Source: VAXT01 sp963794605
GTDB taxonomy: Bacteria; Actinomycetota; Thermoleophilia; Gaiellales; Gaiellaceae
DNA length: 64,000 nucleotides
Direction: 5' to 3'
NCBI GenBank assembly: GCA_963794605.1
Contig: CAWCEN010000003.1
Span: 372,001 to 436,000, forward strand
Each line of letters opens with the position of its first letter. Position 1 is the first letter of the stretch. The notes below the pieces were generated by a model that was given only the letters and a program-made list of their open reading frames with translations, was not told where the DNA came from and ran no database searches. Shown in pieces: positions 6,464-15,592 of this stretch. The translations under genes were made by a program, and so were the position numbers.

Positions 6464-8137
6464 TCAGATACGCCCGGAGCGGAAGACGCCCCAAAGCAAC
6501 CAGAGCCCGAGCACACCGGACAGGAAGAAGCCGAATGCGGAGACGACGTTCAAGCCGAGTATCTGCGGTCCAGACGTCGCGAAGACCCCGATCAGGCTCG
6601 ACCCGATCAACCCGGACGCGACGACGAAGGCGATGATCAGCCGGTTCGCCGCGACGTCGATCTTGTGCATGAAGTCGTCCAGCCCCTTGTGGACGAAGCC
6701 GACCTCGATCTGCCCGTCGCGCGCCTGCTCGAGGATGTCGTGCAGCTGGTACGGGTACTCCGCGAAGACCGAGGCGAGCTTGAACGACTCGCGGCGCGCT
6801 CGGGTCAGCATCCTCTGCGGCGTGTAGCGGCTGACGAGCAGGTTCCGCGCATACGGCTTCGCGACCTCGAAGACATTGAAGTCCGGGTACAGCTCGACGC
6901 CGACCGACGCGAGCGTTGCGATCGCCTTGTCGAGGATGATGAAACGGGTCGGGAGCCGCAGGTTGAGCGAGTAGATGAGGCCGAAGACCTCGCGAATCAC
7001 CTGGAGCGGGTCGATCTCAGCGAGGCTCGCGCCGTAGTAGCGGTAGAAGAGCTCGCGGATCTCCTGGAGAAACTCGGCCTCGCGCTCCTTCGGGTAGCGG
7101 ACGCCGAGGTCCGCGAGCCGTTTCGGCAGCTCCTCGATGTTCTCGTTGGCGACGTCGATGAAGAGGCGCGTCGCCTTGGAGATGTCGTCGTCGGTGAGCT
7201 TTCCGGCCAGGCCGAAGTCGACGAGCCCGATCAGGTCCGGCCGGATGACGAGGATGTTTGCCGGATGCGGGTCGCCGTGGAAAAAGCCGTCCCGGAAGAC
7301 CATGGTCATCCACGCCTCGGCGATCACCTCCGCCAGGCGCTTTCGCTCCTCGACCGAGTACAGCTCCTCGTCGATGTCGGCGAGCTGGCGTCCTTCGATG
7401 AACTCGAGAGTCAGGACGCGCGCGCGTGTGTACGTCCAGTAGACGCGCGGGACACGGACATGCGGGTGCCCTGCGAAGTTGCGGTGCAGTGTGTCGGCGT
7501 TACGACCCTCGAGCCGGTAGTCGAGCTCCTGGCGGATCGCCCGGGCGAACTCGTCCACGACCTCGCGGACGTCGACGAAGTCCAGGGCGCGGACGCGCTC
7601 CTTCGCGATGCGCGCGGCCTGGTAGAGGAGGCCGAGGTCGGCTTCGATCTGCTCCGGCGCGCCTGGGCGCTGGACCTTGACCGCCACTGTGTGGCCGTTG
7701 GGGAGGACCGCTCGGTGCACTTGGCCGATCGACGCGGCGGCGAGCGGCTCGCGTTCGAACTCGAGGAAGAGGCGCTCGATCGGAAGGCCGAGGTCTTCGA
7801 GGATGACGCGCTCGACCTCCTCGTACGGGAACGGCCGCACGTCGTCCTGCAGTCCTCGGAGCTCGCTGATGATGTCGGGCGGCAGGACGTCCGGGCGCAT
7901 CGAGAGCAGCTGGCCGAACTTGACGAAGGTCGGGCCGAGCTCGTCGAGGAGCTCGCGGAGGTGCTTGCCGCGCTCCGATGCGCTGCCCTCGAGCAGCTCT
8001 GTCCCGTTCCGGCGGCCCGGGATCAGGTCGGTCAGCTTGTGGCGTTCAAAGAAGTAGCCGAAGCCGTGCCGGACGGCGACCTGGGCGATCTCCGTCAGCC
8101 GGCCGAGGTTCCGAGACTTCGGCGGCGCTTGCGCCAT
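6464..8137 (-). CDS. ABC1/UbiB-family atypical protein kinase
   Basis: The 557-residue protein has the hallmark UbiB/ADCK features: the KFGQLLSMRPDVLPP extension (KxGQ motif, about residue 73), the alanine-rich loop AAASIGQVHRA in place of a glycine-rich loop, VAVKVQRPG with the ATP-binding Lys, the catalytic-loop FFHGDPHPANIL and the metal-binding DFGLAG. Two C-terminal hydrophobic helices (about 495-550) anchor it in the membrane. UbiB proteins support isoprenoid-quinone synthesis as ATPases; in an actinobacterium a menaquinone-related or lipid-transport role is more likely. It stands alone in the minus direction. Confidence 0.92.
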   Translation of the reverse strand: MAQAPPKSRNLGRLTEIAQVAVRHGFGYFFERHKLTDLIPGRRNGTELLEGSASERGKHLRELLDELGPTFVKFGQLLSMRPDVLPPDIISELRGLQDDVRPFPYEEVERVILEDLGLPIERLFLEFEREPLAAASIGQVHRAVLPNGHTVAVKVQRPGAPEQIEADLGLLYQAARIAKERVRALDFVDVREVVDEFARAIRQELDYRLEGRNADTLHRNFAGHPHVRVPRVYWTYTRARVLTLEFIEGRQLADIDEELYSVEERKRLAEVIAEAWMTMVFRDGFFHGDPHPANILVIRPDLIGLVDFGLAGKLTDDDISKATRLFIDVANENIEELPKRLADLGVRYPKEREAEFLQEIRELFYRYYGASLAEIDPLQVIREVFGLIYSLNLRLPTRFIILDKAIATLASVGVELYPDFNVFEVAKPYARNLLVSRYTPQRMLTRARRESFKLASVFAEYPYQLHDILEQARDGQIEVGFVHKGLDDFMHKIDVAANRLIIAFVVASGLIGSSLIGVFATSGPQILGLNVVSAFGFFLSGVLGLWLLWGVFRSGRI

Positions 8138-8177
8138 GAGACGAAGTGTTCCATGCGCGGTGGGAAAGCCCTATTAA

Positions 8178-8210
8178 CGAGGGACAGGCCCCTTACGAGG
8201 GACAGGCCCT
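8178..8210. repeat. REP-like repeats, left flank of the transposase
   Basis: Two direct copies of CGAGGGACAGGCCC start 18 bp apart at 8178 and 8196. The second copy, with its TTA prefix, matches the outermost right-flank copy at 8804-8825 over 21 of 22 bases. The stop codon of the transposase (8209-8211) lies at the edge of the second copy. Each unit has a self-complementary core (AGGG..CCCT), as expected of REP elements. Confidence 0.8.
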
Positions 8211-8697
8211 AGTTACCGAGCGCGCGAACGCCGTCGCCGTCTGCACCCGGAAGCGGCGCGCCAAGATGGAGCGGTCCGCCGCTCCACGGCCATTGATCAA
8301 AGCGCTCGCAGAGTCCCGCTTTCACCGGGTTGTCGAGGATGTACTGCGACGCCGCGGCGAAGTGGTCTTGACCTTCGACCGCATACGCCTGAAATCGCTG
8401 TTCGAAGACATGACCACGCCGACCATGACGCGCGTTGAACCGCTGGGCGTAGAGGCCGTTCAGACGCTGCATTCCCCGCGACAGCCCGTCCCGTGTGGTC
8501 TCGAGGAGCAGGTGATAGTGGGTGGTCATAAGGCAGTAGACGTGGCACGTCCAGAGAAAGGCGCGTGCGGTCCTCGTGAGCTCAACGAGGAAGACGACGC
8601 GGTCCGTCTCGTCACAGAAGAGCGCGCTTCCGGCGACGCCACGGGACGTCACGTGGAACACGCCGTCGTCCAGAAGGCTCCTTGGCCTGCGAGGCAC
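8209..8697 (-). CDS. REP-associated tyrosine transposase (RAYT, Y1 family)
   Basis: The 162-residue protein starts MPRRPR and contains the IS200-like Y1 transposase core: FHVTSRG strand, the HUH metal motif His60-Tyr61-His62 in LMTTHYHLLLE, GHVFEQRFQAY, and the putative nucleophile Tyr119 in QYILDNPVKAGL, followed by the RAYT-typical WPWS. It would nick single-stranded REP DNA. The start is a GTG. It is short for a RAYT and its C-terminus runs directly into the flanking repeats, so it may have lost a tail. Flanking REP-like palindromes on both sides make this a self-contained RAYT/REP unit. Confidence 0.9.
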   Translation of the reverse strand: MPRRPRSLLDDGVFHVTSRGVAGSALFCDETDRVVFLVELTRTARAFLWTCHVYCLMTTHYHLLLETTRDGLSRGMQRLNGLYAQRFNARHGRRGHVFEQRFQAYAVEGQDHFAAASQYILDNPVKAGLCERFDQWPWSGGPLHLGAPLPGADGDGVRALGN

Positions 8698-8777
8698 AGC
8701 TCTTCAAATAGAGCATCGGACTTTGTCGAGCGGCGTTCGCAACGAATCTGGCGCCAACTCGTCACTCCTTTGTTACC

Positions 8778-8825
8778 AGGGCCTGTCCCTTGTGAGGGAC
8801 TGGCCCTTTACGAGGGACAGGCCCT
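8778..8825. repeat. REP-like repeats, right flank, with hairpin
   Basis: Three copies of the unit occur: an inverted copy AGGGCCTGTCCCT (8778-8790), a direct variant AGGGACTGGCCCT (8795-8807) and a direct copy (8811-8825). The first two form a hairpin of 12 pairs in 13 with a 4-base loop. The inverted pair is the BIME-like arrangement typical of REP sequences mobilised by a RAYT. The last copy touches the stop codon of the next minus-strand gene (8825-8827). Confidence 0.8.
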
Positions 8826-9187
8826 CAGTTGGATGGCGGCTGAGACGTGGTTCGCGGCTCGTCCTCGACTAGGCGGAGCCGGTGCTCGAGCTGCGCGACC
8901 CGGAGCTCCAGCTCTTCGAACTCCGAGCGCGGGACGAGGCCGAGCTGCTGGAAGAAGCCGTCGAGGCCGACGCCCGCTCGCTCGCTGAAGCGGACCGCCT
9001 CGCCACGCCAACGATGGATCGTCTGGTCGATCACCTCGCGAGCCTCGTCGCGACGGATCCCGCCTGCCCGCGACAGCTCGTCCGCGAGCGCATCGGCGCG
9101 CTCCGCGGTCAGCGCAACCGCGCCGATCGCAGCCAGCCCGGCCCGCTCGAGGGCCTCCATGACGAAGTTGCCGTTATCGGCGGCCAT
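8825..9187 (-). CDS. Phasin-like helical protein
   Basis: The 120-residue product is almost entirely helical: ADALADELSRAGGIRRDEAR is followed by an amphipathic segment and a C-terminal coiled coil (EFEELELRVAQLEHRLRLVE). The layout resembles PhaF/phasin-like proteins found in actinobacteria, which coat granules or act as small regulators, but no diagnostic motif is present and the function is unknown. The ATG at 9187 overlaps the secDF stop by 14 bp, so it is the last gene of the queA-tgt-yajC-secDF transcript. Confidence 0.65.
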   Translation of the reverse strand: MAADNGNFVMEALERAGLAAIGAVALTAERADALADELSRAGGIRRDEAREVIDQTIHRWRGEAVRFSERAGVGLDGFFQQLGLVPRSEFEELELRVAQLEHRLRLVEDEPRTTSQPPSN

Positions 9188-12065
9188 GTGGCCTGGCGCG
9201 GCGACGCTGTCGCCGCCGCTCGCGCTTCGATTGCGTGCTCGACAGCTCGCCGTTCCCTTCGCCGCCGTCGACCGTCGGCGCCAGCTCCGGAACGGGAACC
9301 GGCTCGTCGGCCAGTGCGAGCTCGTCCTGCGCGAGGAGGGCCTCCATCGCTGCGACGTCGCCCTCCGCCGGACCCAGCCCCTTCTTCGCAGCCCACTCCG
9401 GCTCGCGCTCCTTGAGGATCGTCAGCAGCGGAGCAGCGATGAAGATCGACGAGTACGCACCAGAGCCGATCCCGATGAGCAGCGCGAACGCGAAGTCCTT
9501 CAGCGTGGCGCCACCGAAGATCAGGAGCGAGGCGACCGGCAGCAGCGTGATGAACGTCGTCGCCAACGAGCGCCTGATCGTCTCCCAGAGCGAGATGTTG
9601 GCGATCGTCGCGAACGGCGAGCGCCGCATCAGCGGCACGTTCTCCCGGATGCGGTCGAAGATGATGATCGTGTCGTAGATCGAGTACCCGAGCACGGTTA
9701 ACACCGCCGCCACGGTCGCGGTCGTCACCTCCCGGCCGCTGACCGAGTACACGCCGACCGTGATCACGATGTCGTGGATCAGGGCCGCGAGCACCGGGAT
9801 CGCGTACTTGTAGTCGAAGCGGATCGCCAGGTAGAGGACGATCAGGAGCAGCGAGCCGAAGATCGCCCAAAGCGCCGATTTCGCGATCTGGCGGCCGAAG
9901 CTCTCCGAGACCGTCGTCGACCCGTAGTGCGTCGCGCCGAGATTCGTCTCCAGCTCGTTGCGCAGTTTTTCACCGACGTCCGGGTTGAGCGCCTTCGTCC
10001 GGAGCTGGAAGCTCTTGTACTGCCCGTCCGTCGAGGCTCCGCGGCCCTGGATGACCGCCTTCGACAGGCTCGAGTCGATGCTCTGAGCGTCGTTGCGCAC
10101 GTCGTCCACGAGCTGCGGCTGCGGCGTCTGGAACGTGACCTGCGAGCCGCCCTTGAAGTCGATCCCCAGGTTCAGACCGCGCACGCCGAGCGCGACGATC
10201 GCGATCGCGACCACACAGCCCGAGATCGCGAACCACAGCCGGCGCTTGCCCATGAAGTCGATCTGCAGCCAGCGTCCGTGCTGCTGGCCCTTCGCACCCA
10301 TGAAGGCGGGGTTCTCGAACCAGCTGAAGCCGGCGAGCAGCCCCAACATCGCCCGCGTCGCGAAGACGGCGGTGACGAGCGAGATCGCCGTGCCGATCAG
10401 GAGCATGAGCGCGAAGCCCTTGACCCCCGCCGTCGCTACGAGGAACAGGACGAGCGCCGTGATCGCCGTCACGACGTTCGCGTCGATGATCGTATGGAAC
10501 CCCTTCGAATATCCGGCGGAGATCGCGGCCCGTACGGATTTGCCCGCACGGACCTCCTCTTTGATGCGTTCGAAGACGACCACGTTCGCGTCAGCTGCGA
10601 CTCCGATCGTGAGGATGAGGCCCGCGAATCCGGGCAAGGTCAGCGTCACGTTGAAGATCAAGAGGGCTGCGTACAGGAGCACGGCATAGATGCCGAGCCC
10701 GATGACCGCGACGAGACCCAGGAAGCGGTAGAAGATCAGCAGGAAGAGCGCAACGACGAGGAGACCACCGATCGCGGCCGTCTTCGCCTGCGCGAGCGAG
10801 TCCTTGCCGAGCGTTGCCGAAATCTCGGTCTTTTCGAGCTGGCGGAAGTTATACGGGAGGGCGCCCGTCTGGAGCACGAGCGCGAGGTCCTTCGCCTCGC
10901 CGACGTCGCCGATGCCGGTGATCTCGGCGCCGTTCGTGCCCGGGATGCCGTTCGGGTTGTCGCGGAAGCTGACCGTCGGAGCAGACTTGATCTCGCGGTC
11001 GAGGACGATCGCGAACTGCTGCGCGAAGTTGTCCTCCTGGCCGCTCGGACTACCAGCCGTTTGCCATCTCGTTCGACCGCGCTCGGCAAGCGTTCGCGTC
11101 ACGTCCTGGAATTTCTTCGCGCCTGAATTCGTGAAATCCATGAGCACGATCGGCTGCCCGCTCTCGGTGCCCGACGTCCCAAAGTCCTGGCGCGTGCCCT
11201 TGAGGTTGAGGTCGGACCCGGTCATCTCCGGGATCGGGCCGCTGTTCGCCGTGGCGCGCGGGTGGAACTTGAAGAGGTAGTAGTAGGTCGTGTTCGGCGG
11301 GCCCACGTTCGGGCAGTAGGTCGCGTCCGGCATGCACTTGACGAGCGCCAGGTCCCCGGGCACGAACAGCATCTTGTGGTCCTTCGGCAGCTCGCCCGCG
11401 CTTCCGCCCTGCGCCACACAGGCATCCTCGTTTTTCTTTCTCTGCTGTTTCGTGGAGCCGTTGTCGCGCTTCCACGTCTTGACATATCCGAGTTCAAGAG
11501 CTCTGTCTGCGTCGGGAACGGCCCGGCCACCAGCTTGTAGTCGGTCTCCTTCGAGCCCGCTGTCTTCTCGGGCGCGAAGAGGTAGAACTCCTCGGCCGTG
11601 CTCGGCCGTGCCCTGCGACTGGACGGGCGAGAGCGTCTTGTAGAGCGAGGTCAGCGGGGTCGGATCCCCCTGGAGGTTGGCCGTCGGCGGCACCAGGTCG
11701 CCCTGGAGGTCGAAGAGCTCGAGCCGCGCGGTCTTCCCGATCACGTCCTGTGCACGCTCCGGGTTGACGCCGGCGAGCTCGATCACCATCTGGTCGGTGC
11801 CCTGCTTCCGGATCTCCGGCTCCGTCACGCCGAGCTTGTCGACGCGCCTGCGCATGACCGACTGGGCCGTGTCCATGCCTTCGGATGTGACCTCCTCGCC
11901 CCTCGGCGGGACCGCTTTGAGGACGACCTCGGTGCCGCCCTGGAGGTCGAGGCCGAGGACCGGCTTCTTGTGGAGCGGCGAGCCTGGGACAACAAGCATC
12001 GCAGCCGCGATCAAGGCCGCGATGATCAGGCCCAACAGCAGGAGATGAGAGCGGCGCTCGGCCAC
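9174..12065 (-). CDS. secDF: Fused protein translocase subunit SecDF
   Basis: SecD and SecF use the proton-motive force to pull exported proteins through SecYEG. The 963-residue polypeptide joins SecD (about 1-610: first helix, PVLGLDLQGGTEVVLKA, then P1 and the five-helix RND core) and SecF (about 640-930, NLGIDFKGGSQVTFQTP then four or five helices). The SecD half carries a 10-bp tandem duplication at 11591-11610 that throws about 40 codons out of frame; a second indel near 11483-11492 restores it. In between, the -1 alternative frame reads EEFYLFAPEK and YKLVAGPFPTQTELLNS, the expected sequence, so residues about 150-195 are scrambled in this allele. The gene is cotranscribed with yajC. 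Confidence 0.92.
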   Translation of the reverse strand: MAERRSHLLLLGLIIAALIAAAMLVVPGSPLHKKPVLGLDLQGGTEVVLKAVPPRGEEVTSEGMDTAQSVMRRRVDKLGVTEPEIRKQGTDQMVIELAGVNPERAQDVIGKTARLELFDLQGDLVPPTANLQGDPTPLTSLYKTLSPVQSQGTAEHGRGVLPLRAREDSGLEGDRLQAGGRAVPDADRALELGYVKTWKRDNGSTKQQRKKNEDACVAQGGSAGELPKDHKMLFVPGDLALVKCMPDATYCPNVGPPNTTYYYLFKFHPRATANSGPIPEMTGSDLNLKGTRQDFGTSGTESGQPIVLMDFTNSGAKKFQDVTRTLAERGRTRWQTAGSPSGQEDNFAQQFAIVLDREIKSAPTVSFRDNPNGIPGTNGAEITGIGDVGEAKDLALVLQTGALPYNFRQLEKTEISATLGKDSLAQAKTAAIGGLLVVALFLLIFYRFLGLVAVIGLGIYAVLLYAALLIFNVTLTLPGFAGLILTIGVAADANVVVFERIKEEVRAGKSVRAAISAGYSKGFHTIIDANVVTAITALVLFLVATAGVKGFALMLLIGTAISLVTAVFATRAMLGLLAGFSWFENPAFMGAKGQQHGRWLQIDFMGKRRLWFAISGCVVAIAIVALGVRGLNLGIDFKGGSQVTFQTPQPQLVDDVRNDAQSIDSSLSKAVIQGRGASTDGQYKSFQLRTKALNPDVGEKLRNELETNLGATHYGSTTVSESFGRQIAKSALWAIFGSLLLIVLYLAIRFDYKYAIPVLAALIHDIVITVGVYSVSGREVTTATVAAVLTVLGYSIYDTIIIFDRIRENVPLMRRSPFATIANISLWETIRRSLATTFITLLPVASLLIFGGATLKDFAFALLIGIGSGAYSSIFIAAPLLTILKEREPEWAAKKGLGPAEGDVAAMEALLAQDELALADEPVPVPELAPTVDGGEGNGELSSTQSKRERRRQRRRARPHGRR

Positions 12066-12074
12066 GGTGAAGCC

Positions 12075-12388
12075 TTAGGGTAGCGGTGTTTCGGGCGTGT
12101 CCGTTGACCCGTCTGGGCTATTCGCGGGCTCTTCTTCGGCTTCCGCTTCGGTGCGGGCGGTGATCGCGCTCTTCGCGAGCCGAACACGCGTGTCGGGCGC
12201 AATCTCGAGCACGACGTGGCGATCCTCGACCTCGCGGACGAAGCCGAAGATTCCGCCGAGCGTCATCACCTCGTCACCGACTTCGACGTCGGACAGGAGC
12301 TGAGCCTGCACCTGGCGTCGCCGGCGCTGCGGCATGACGATCAGGACATAGAAGAGGATGAGCAATCCGGCAAGGAAGATCAGAGCGG

Positions 12389-12392
<4 letters not shown>
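12075..12392 (-). CDS. yajC: Preprotein translocase subunit YajC
   Basis: YajC is a small accessory of the SecDF complex. The 105-residue product has one N-terminal membrane helix (LIFLAGLLILFYVLIVMPQ), the basic stretch RRRRQ and the cytoplasmic domain (VGDEVMTLGGIFGFVREVED) typical of the family, and an acidic low-complexity tail. Translation starts at a TTG at 12390-12392 that overlaps the tgt stop (TTGA). secDF follows 9 bp downstream, matching the common tgt-yajC-secDF order. Confidence 0.93.
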
Positions 12393-13488
<1,096 letters not shown>

Positions 13489-13492
<4 letters not shown>

Positions 13493-14430
13493 AGGATCAG
13501 CATCGCATCGCCGAACGAGTAGAAGCGATAGCGCTCCTCGATCGCGACCTCGTAGAGGCGGAGGATCTCCTCGACTCCGGCGAAGGCCATCACGAGCGCG
13601 AGGAGCGTCGAGCCCGGGAGATGGAAGTTCGTCAGCAGCGCGTCCGTGCGACGGAACTGGAACGGAGGCGTGATGAACAGATCTGTCCGCCCCTCGAGCG
13701 GAGCGTCTTGGGCGAGTGATTCGAGCACTCGAACGGTCGTCGTGCCCACGGCCAACACCCGGTCGGCCGCCTGGATCCGGTTCCAGGCCCCGGGCTCCAC
13801 CGAGTAGCGCTCTGAGTGGATTGCATGGTCGTCGAGATCGTCGACCGTCACCGGCCGGAACGTGTCGAGGCCGACGTGGAGTGTCACACGCTCGACGTCG
13901 AGCTTCCCCAGCAGCTCGGGCGTGAAGTGGAGCCCCGCCGTCGGCGCAGCCGCCGAGCCTTCGCTGTCTGCGTAGACCGTCTGGTAGCGCTCCGGATCGG
14001 AGAGCGGCTCCGTGATGTACGGCGGGAGCGGCGCCTCGCCCGCCGGCTCGCCCTTCAGCCGCAGACGCCAACGCCCCTCGCCGAGGTGCTCGATCAGCTC
14101 GACCGGGCCCAGCCGCTGTCCCGGCCGCAGCTTCTTCGTGGGGCGGGCGAGCCCCTCCCACTCCCCGGCCGCATCCAGCGGCTCGAGCAGCAGAACCTCC
14201 GCCTCGCCCCCGGTCGGCCTCCGCAACCGCAGTCGCGCGCGCACGACGCGAGTGTCGTTGACGACGACGAGCTCGCCGCGCAGCTCGTCGGGCAGCTCCC
14301 AGAAGAAGCGGTGGCGCACGTCCCCGGTCGCCCGGTCATAGACCAGAAGGCGCGACCCGTCCCGGCGCTGCGCCGGGTGCTGCGCGATCAGCTGAGGTGG
14401 AAGCGAATACTCGAGCGCGGACCGCTTCAT
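13489..14430 (-). CDS. queA: S-adenosylmethionine:tRNA ribosyltransferase-isomerase QueA
   Basis: QueA moves the ribosyl part of SAM to preQ1 in tRNA, giving epoxyqueuosine. The 313-residue product begins LEYSLPPQLIAQHPAQRRDGSRLL, which is the family start, and contains GGEAEVLLLEPL, the SAAAPTAGLHFTPELL motif and TVRVLESLA. It is slightly shorter than the common length of about 340. tgt follows with a 4-bp overlap and queG is found at 36.6 kb, so the window encodes the last three steps of queuosine insertion. Its promoter faces that of the helical protein at 14457 across a 10-bp palindrome. Confidence 0.96.
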
Positions 14431-14439
14431 CCGACGCGA

Positions 14440-14449
14440 ACGCTAGCGT
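14440..14449. promoter_or_regulatory. Back-to-back -10 boxes in one palindrome
   Basis: ACGCTAGCGT is a perfect 10-bp palindrome that gives a TAGCGT -10-like box on each strand. On the plus strand 7 nt separate it from the ATG at 14457; on the minus strand 9 nt separate it from the queA ATG at 14430. The two divergent genes seem to share this core, with short or absent leaders. Confidence 0.55.
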
Positions 14450-14456
14450 CCCGCCC

Positions 14457-14903
14457 ATGGAAGAAGCGGCGATCGCCCGGGCGCGCGAGCGGCTGGAAAG
14501 CGCAGCCAGAGGCCGTGCGTCCCTCGGTGACGTCGAAGCGGCCCTCGAGCGTGCGCGGGCGCAGGTCGAGGAGCTTGCACAGGTCGCCGCGCAGCTCGAG
14601 TCGGCACTTCCCGGGCAGATCCAGGAAGCGATTCGTGAGGGCGTCCGTACCGAGGCCGCTCCGGTCGGCCGGCAGCTCGCCGAGGTGCGCGGGCTCGCGG
14701 GACAGACCATCCGCCGACTCGAAGGTCTCGAGAACGACCTGATTGCGGAGCGGTACGCGCGGATCGACGACCTCGCGCTCCTCGTCGACCTGATCTCGTC
14801 GGGCTGGAGCAGCATCGACGTCCGCCTCGCGCGGATGGAGCGCAAGCTCGACACCGGCGGCAGCGCCCAGATCTACCGCTTCGAAGAGCGCGAAGCGAGC
14901 TAG
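14457..14903 (+). CDS. Coiled-coil protein of unknown function
   Basis: I do not recognise a family. The 148-residue product is charged and helical throughout (ARARERLESAARGRASLGD, LERARAQVEELAQVAAQLES, RRLEGLENDLIAERYARID) with heptad-like spacing, no signal peptide and no membrane segment. It probably oligomerises. The ATG at 14457 lies 7 nt after a TAGCGT box, favouring it over an upstream ATG at 14397 inside queA. It is divergent from queA. Confidence 0.7.
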   Translation: MEEAAIARARERLESAARGRASLGDVEAALERARAQVEELAQVAAQLESALPGQIQEAIREGVRTEAAPVGRQLAEVRGLAGQTIRRLEGLENDLIAERYARIDDLALLVDLISSGWSSIDVRLARMERKLDTGGSAQIYRFEEREAS

Positions 14904-14938
14904 TCGGACTCGTCCTCGGCGCGGCATGCTAGGACGCG

Positions 14939-15592
14939 ATGCGGAGCGTCTGGATCGCGCTGGCCCTGGTTGTCTGCGGCAGCCTGCTCGGAGCGTTGCT
15001 GCTCTCGCGAGTCGTCCACCGGACCAATCAGGCAAGGCCGCAGCTGGCGCCCCCGGGCGCGCGAGTCCTGGAGGAGCGTCCCTTGGGCACCTCGAAGATC
15101 GTGACGTGGCGGATCGGGGGCCACGCAGAAGAGCCGTCGACCGGCCTGTATGGGGTCACCATCGTCGAGGGAAAACGGCGGCTCTACTCCCACCGGGCCC
15201 GACAGGGAGCCGAGCGGGTGAGCGTGGAGACCGGCGACTTCAGCGGCGACGGCCGTCCCGACGTCCTCGTCTTCGACGACCTGGACGGATCCGGAGCCTG
15301 CGGCGTCTATCGCGCTCTCGTCATGGCATCGGGATCGGTGCGCCCGGTGCAGACGCGACCACTGTGCGAGGACCAAGGTTCGATTCACGTTCGTGGTGGT
15401 GGGCTCCAGGTGAGCCTTGGTGTCAAGAAGGATCCGAAGACACGTGACCAGATCCACTGTTGCTACCTGTTCGTTCGGAAGACACTCGTGCGCTGGAACG
15501 GCACCGGCTGGATGCGTATCCGTAGCCGTCTCAGCCGGCTGCCACCGGCACACACGTACCCCGGCGGACACGCCCCCGGAGGGCCCGCCTAG
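14939..15592 (+). CDS. Membrane-anchored protein with an FG-GAP/VCBS-like repeat
   Basis: The 217-residue product begins with an uncleaved-looking anchor (residues 1-25, WIALALVVCGSLLGALLLS) and an extracytoplasmic part containing GDFSGDGRPDVLVFDDLDGS, the calcium-binding DxDGDGxxD-like loop of FG-GAP/VCBS beta-propeller repeats. Only one repeat is visible. Two adjacent cysteines (CCY) lie near residue 180. The specific role is unknown. It converges with the sensor kinase at 15589, overlapping by 4 bp. Confidence 0.65.
   Translation: MRSVWIALALVVCGSLLGALLLSRVVHRTNQARPQLAPPGARVLEERPLGTSKIVTWRIGGHAEEPSTGLYGVTIVEGKRRLYSHRARQGAERVSVETGDFSGDGRPDVLVFDDLDGSGACGVYRALVMASGSVRPVQTRPLCEDQGSIHVRGGGLQVSLGVKKDPKTRDQIHCCYLFVRKTLVRWNGTGWMRIRSRLSRLPPAHTYPGGHAPGGPA

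Noticed and set aside
6302..8212. Long plus-strand open frame opposite the UbiB-like gene
   Set aside because: It is Arg/Asp-rich antisense of a clearly conserved kinase; GC-rich DNA opens such frames.
11483..11610. Programmed ribosomal frameshifting in secDF
   Set aside because: No slippery heptamer is seen, and the 10-bp tandem duplication explains the shift.
13493..14161. N-terminal extension of tgt
   Set aside because: It overlaps queA in another frame; the GTG at 13490-13492 gives the conserved start.
15377..15386. GGTTCGATTC, resembling a tRNA T-arm
   Set aside because: It lies inside the FG-GAP-like coding sequence and no cloverleaf or acceptor stem can be formed around it.
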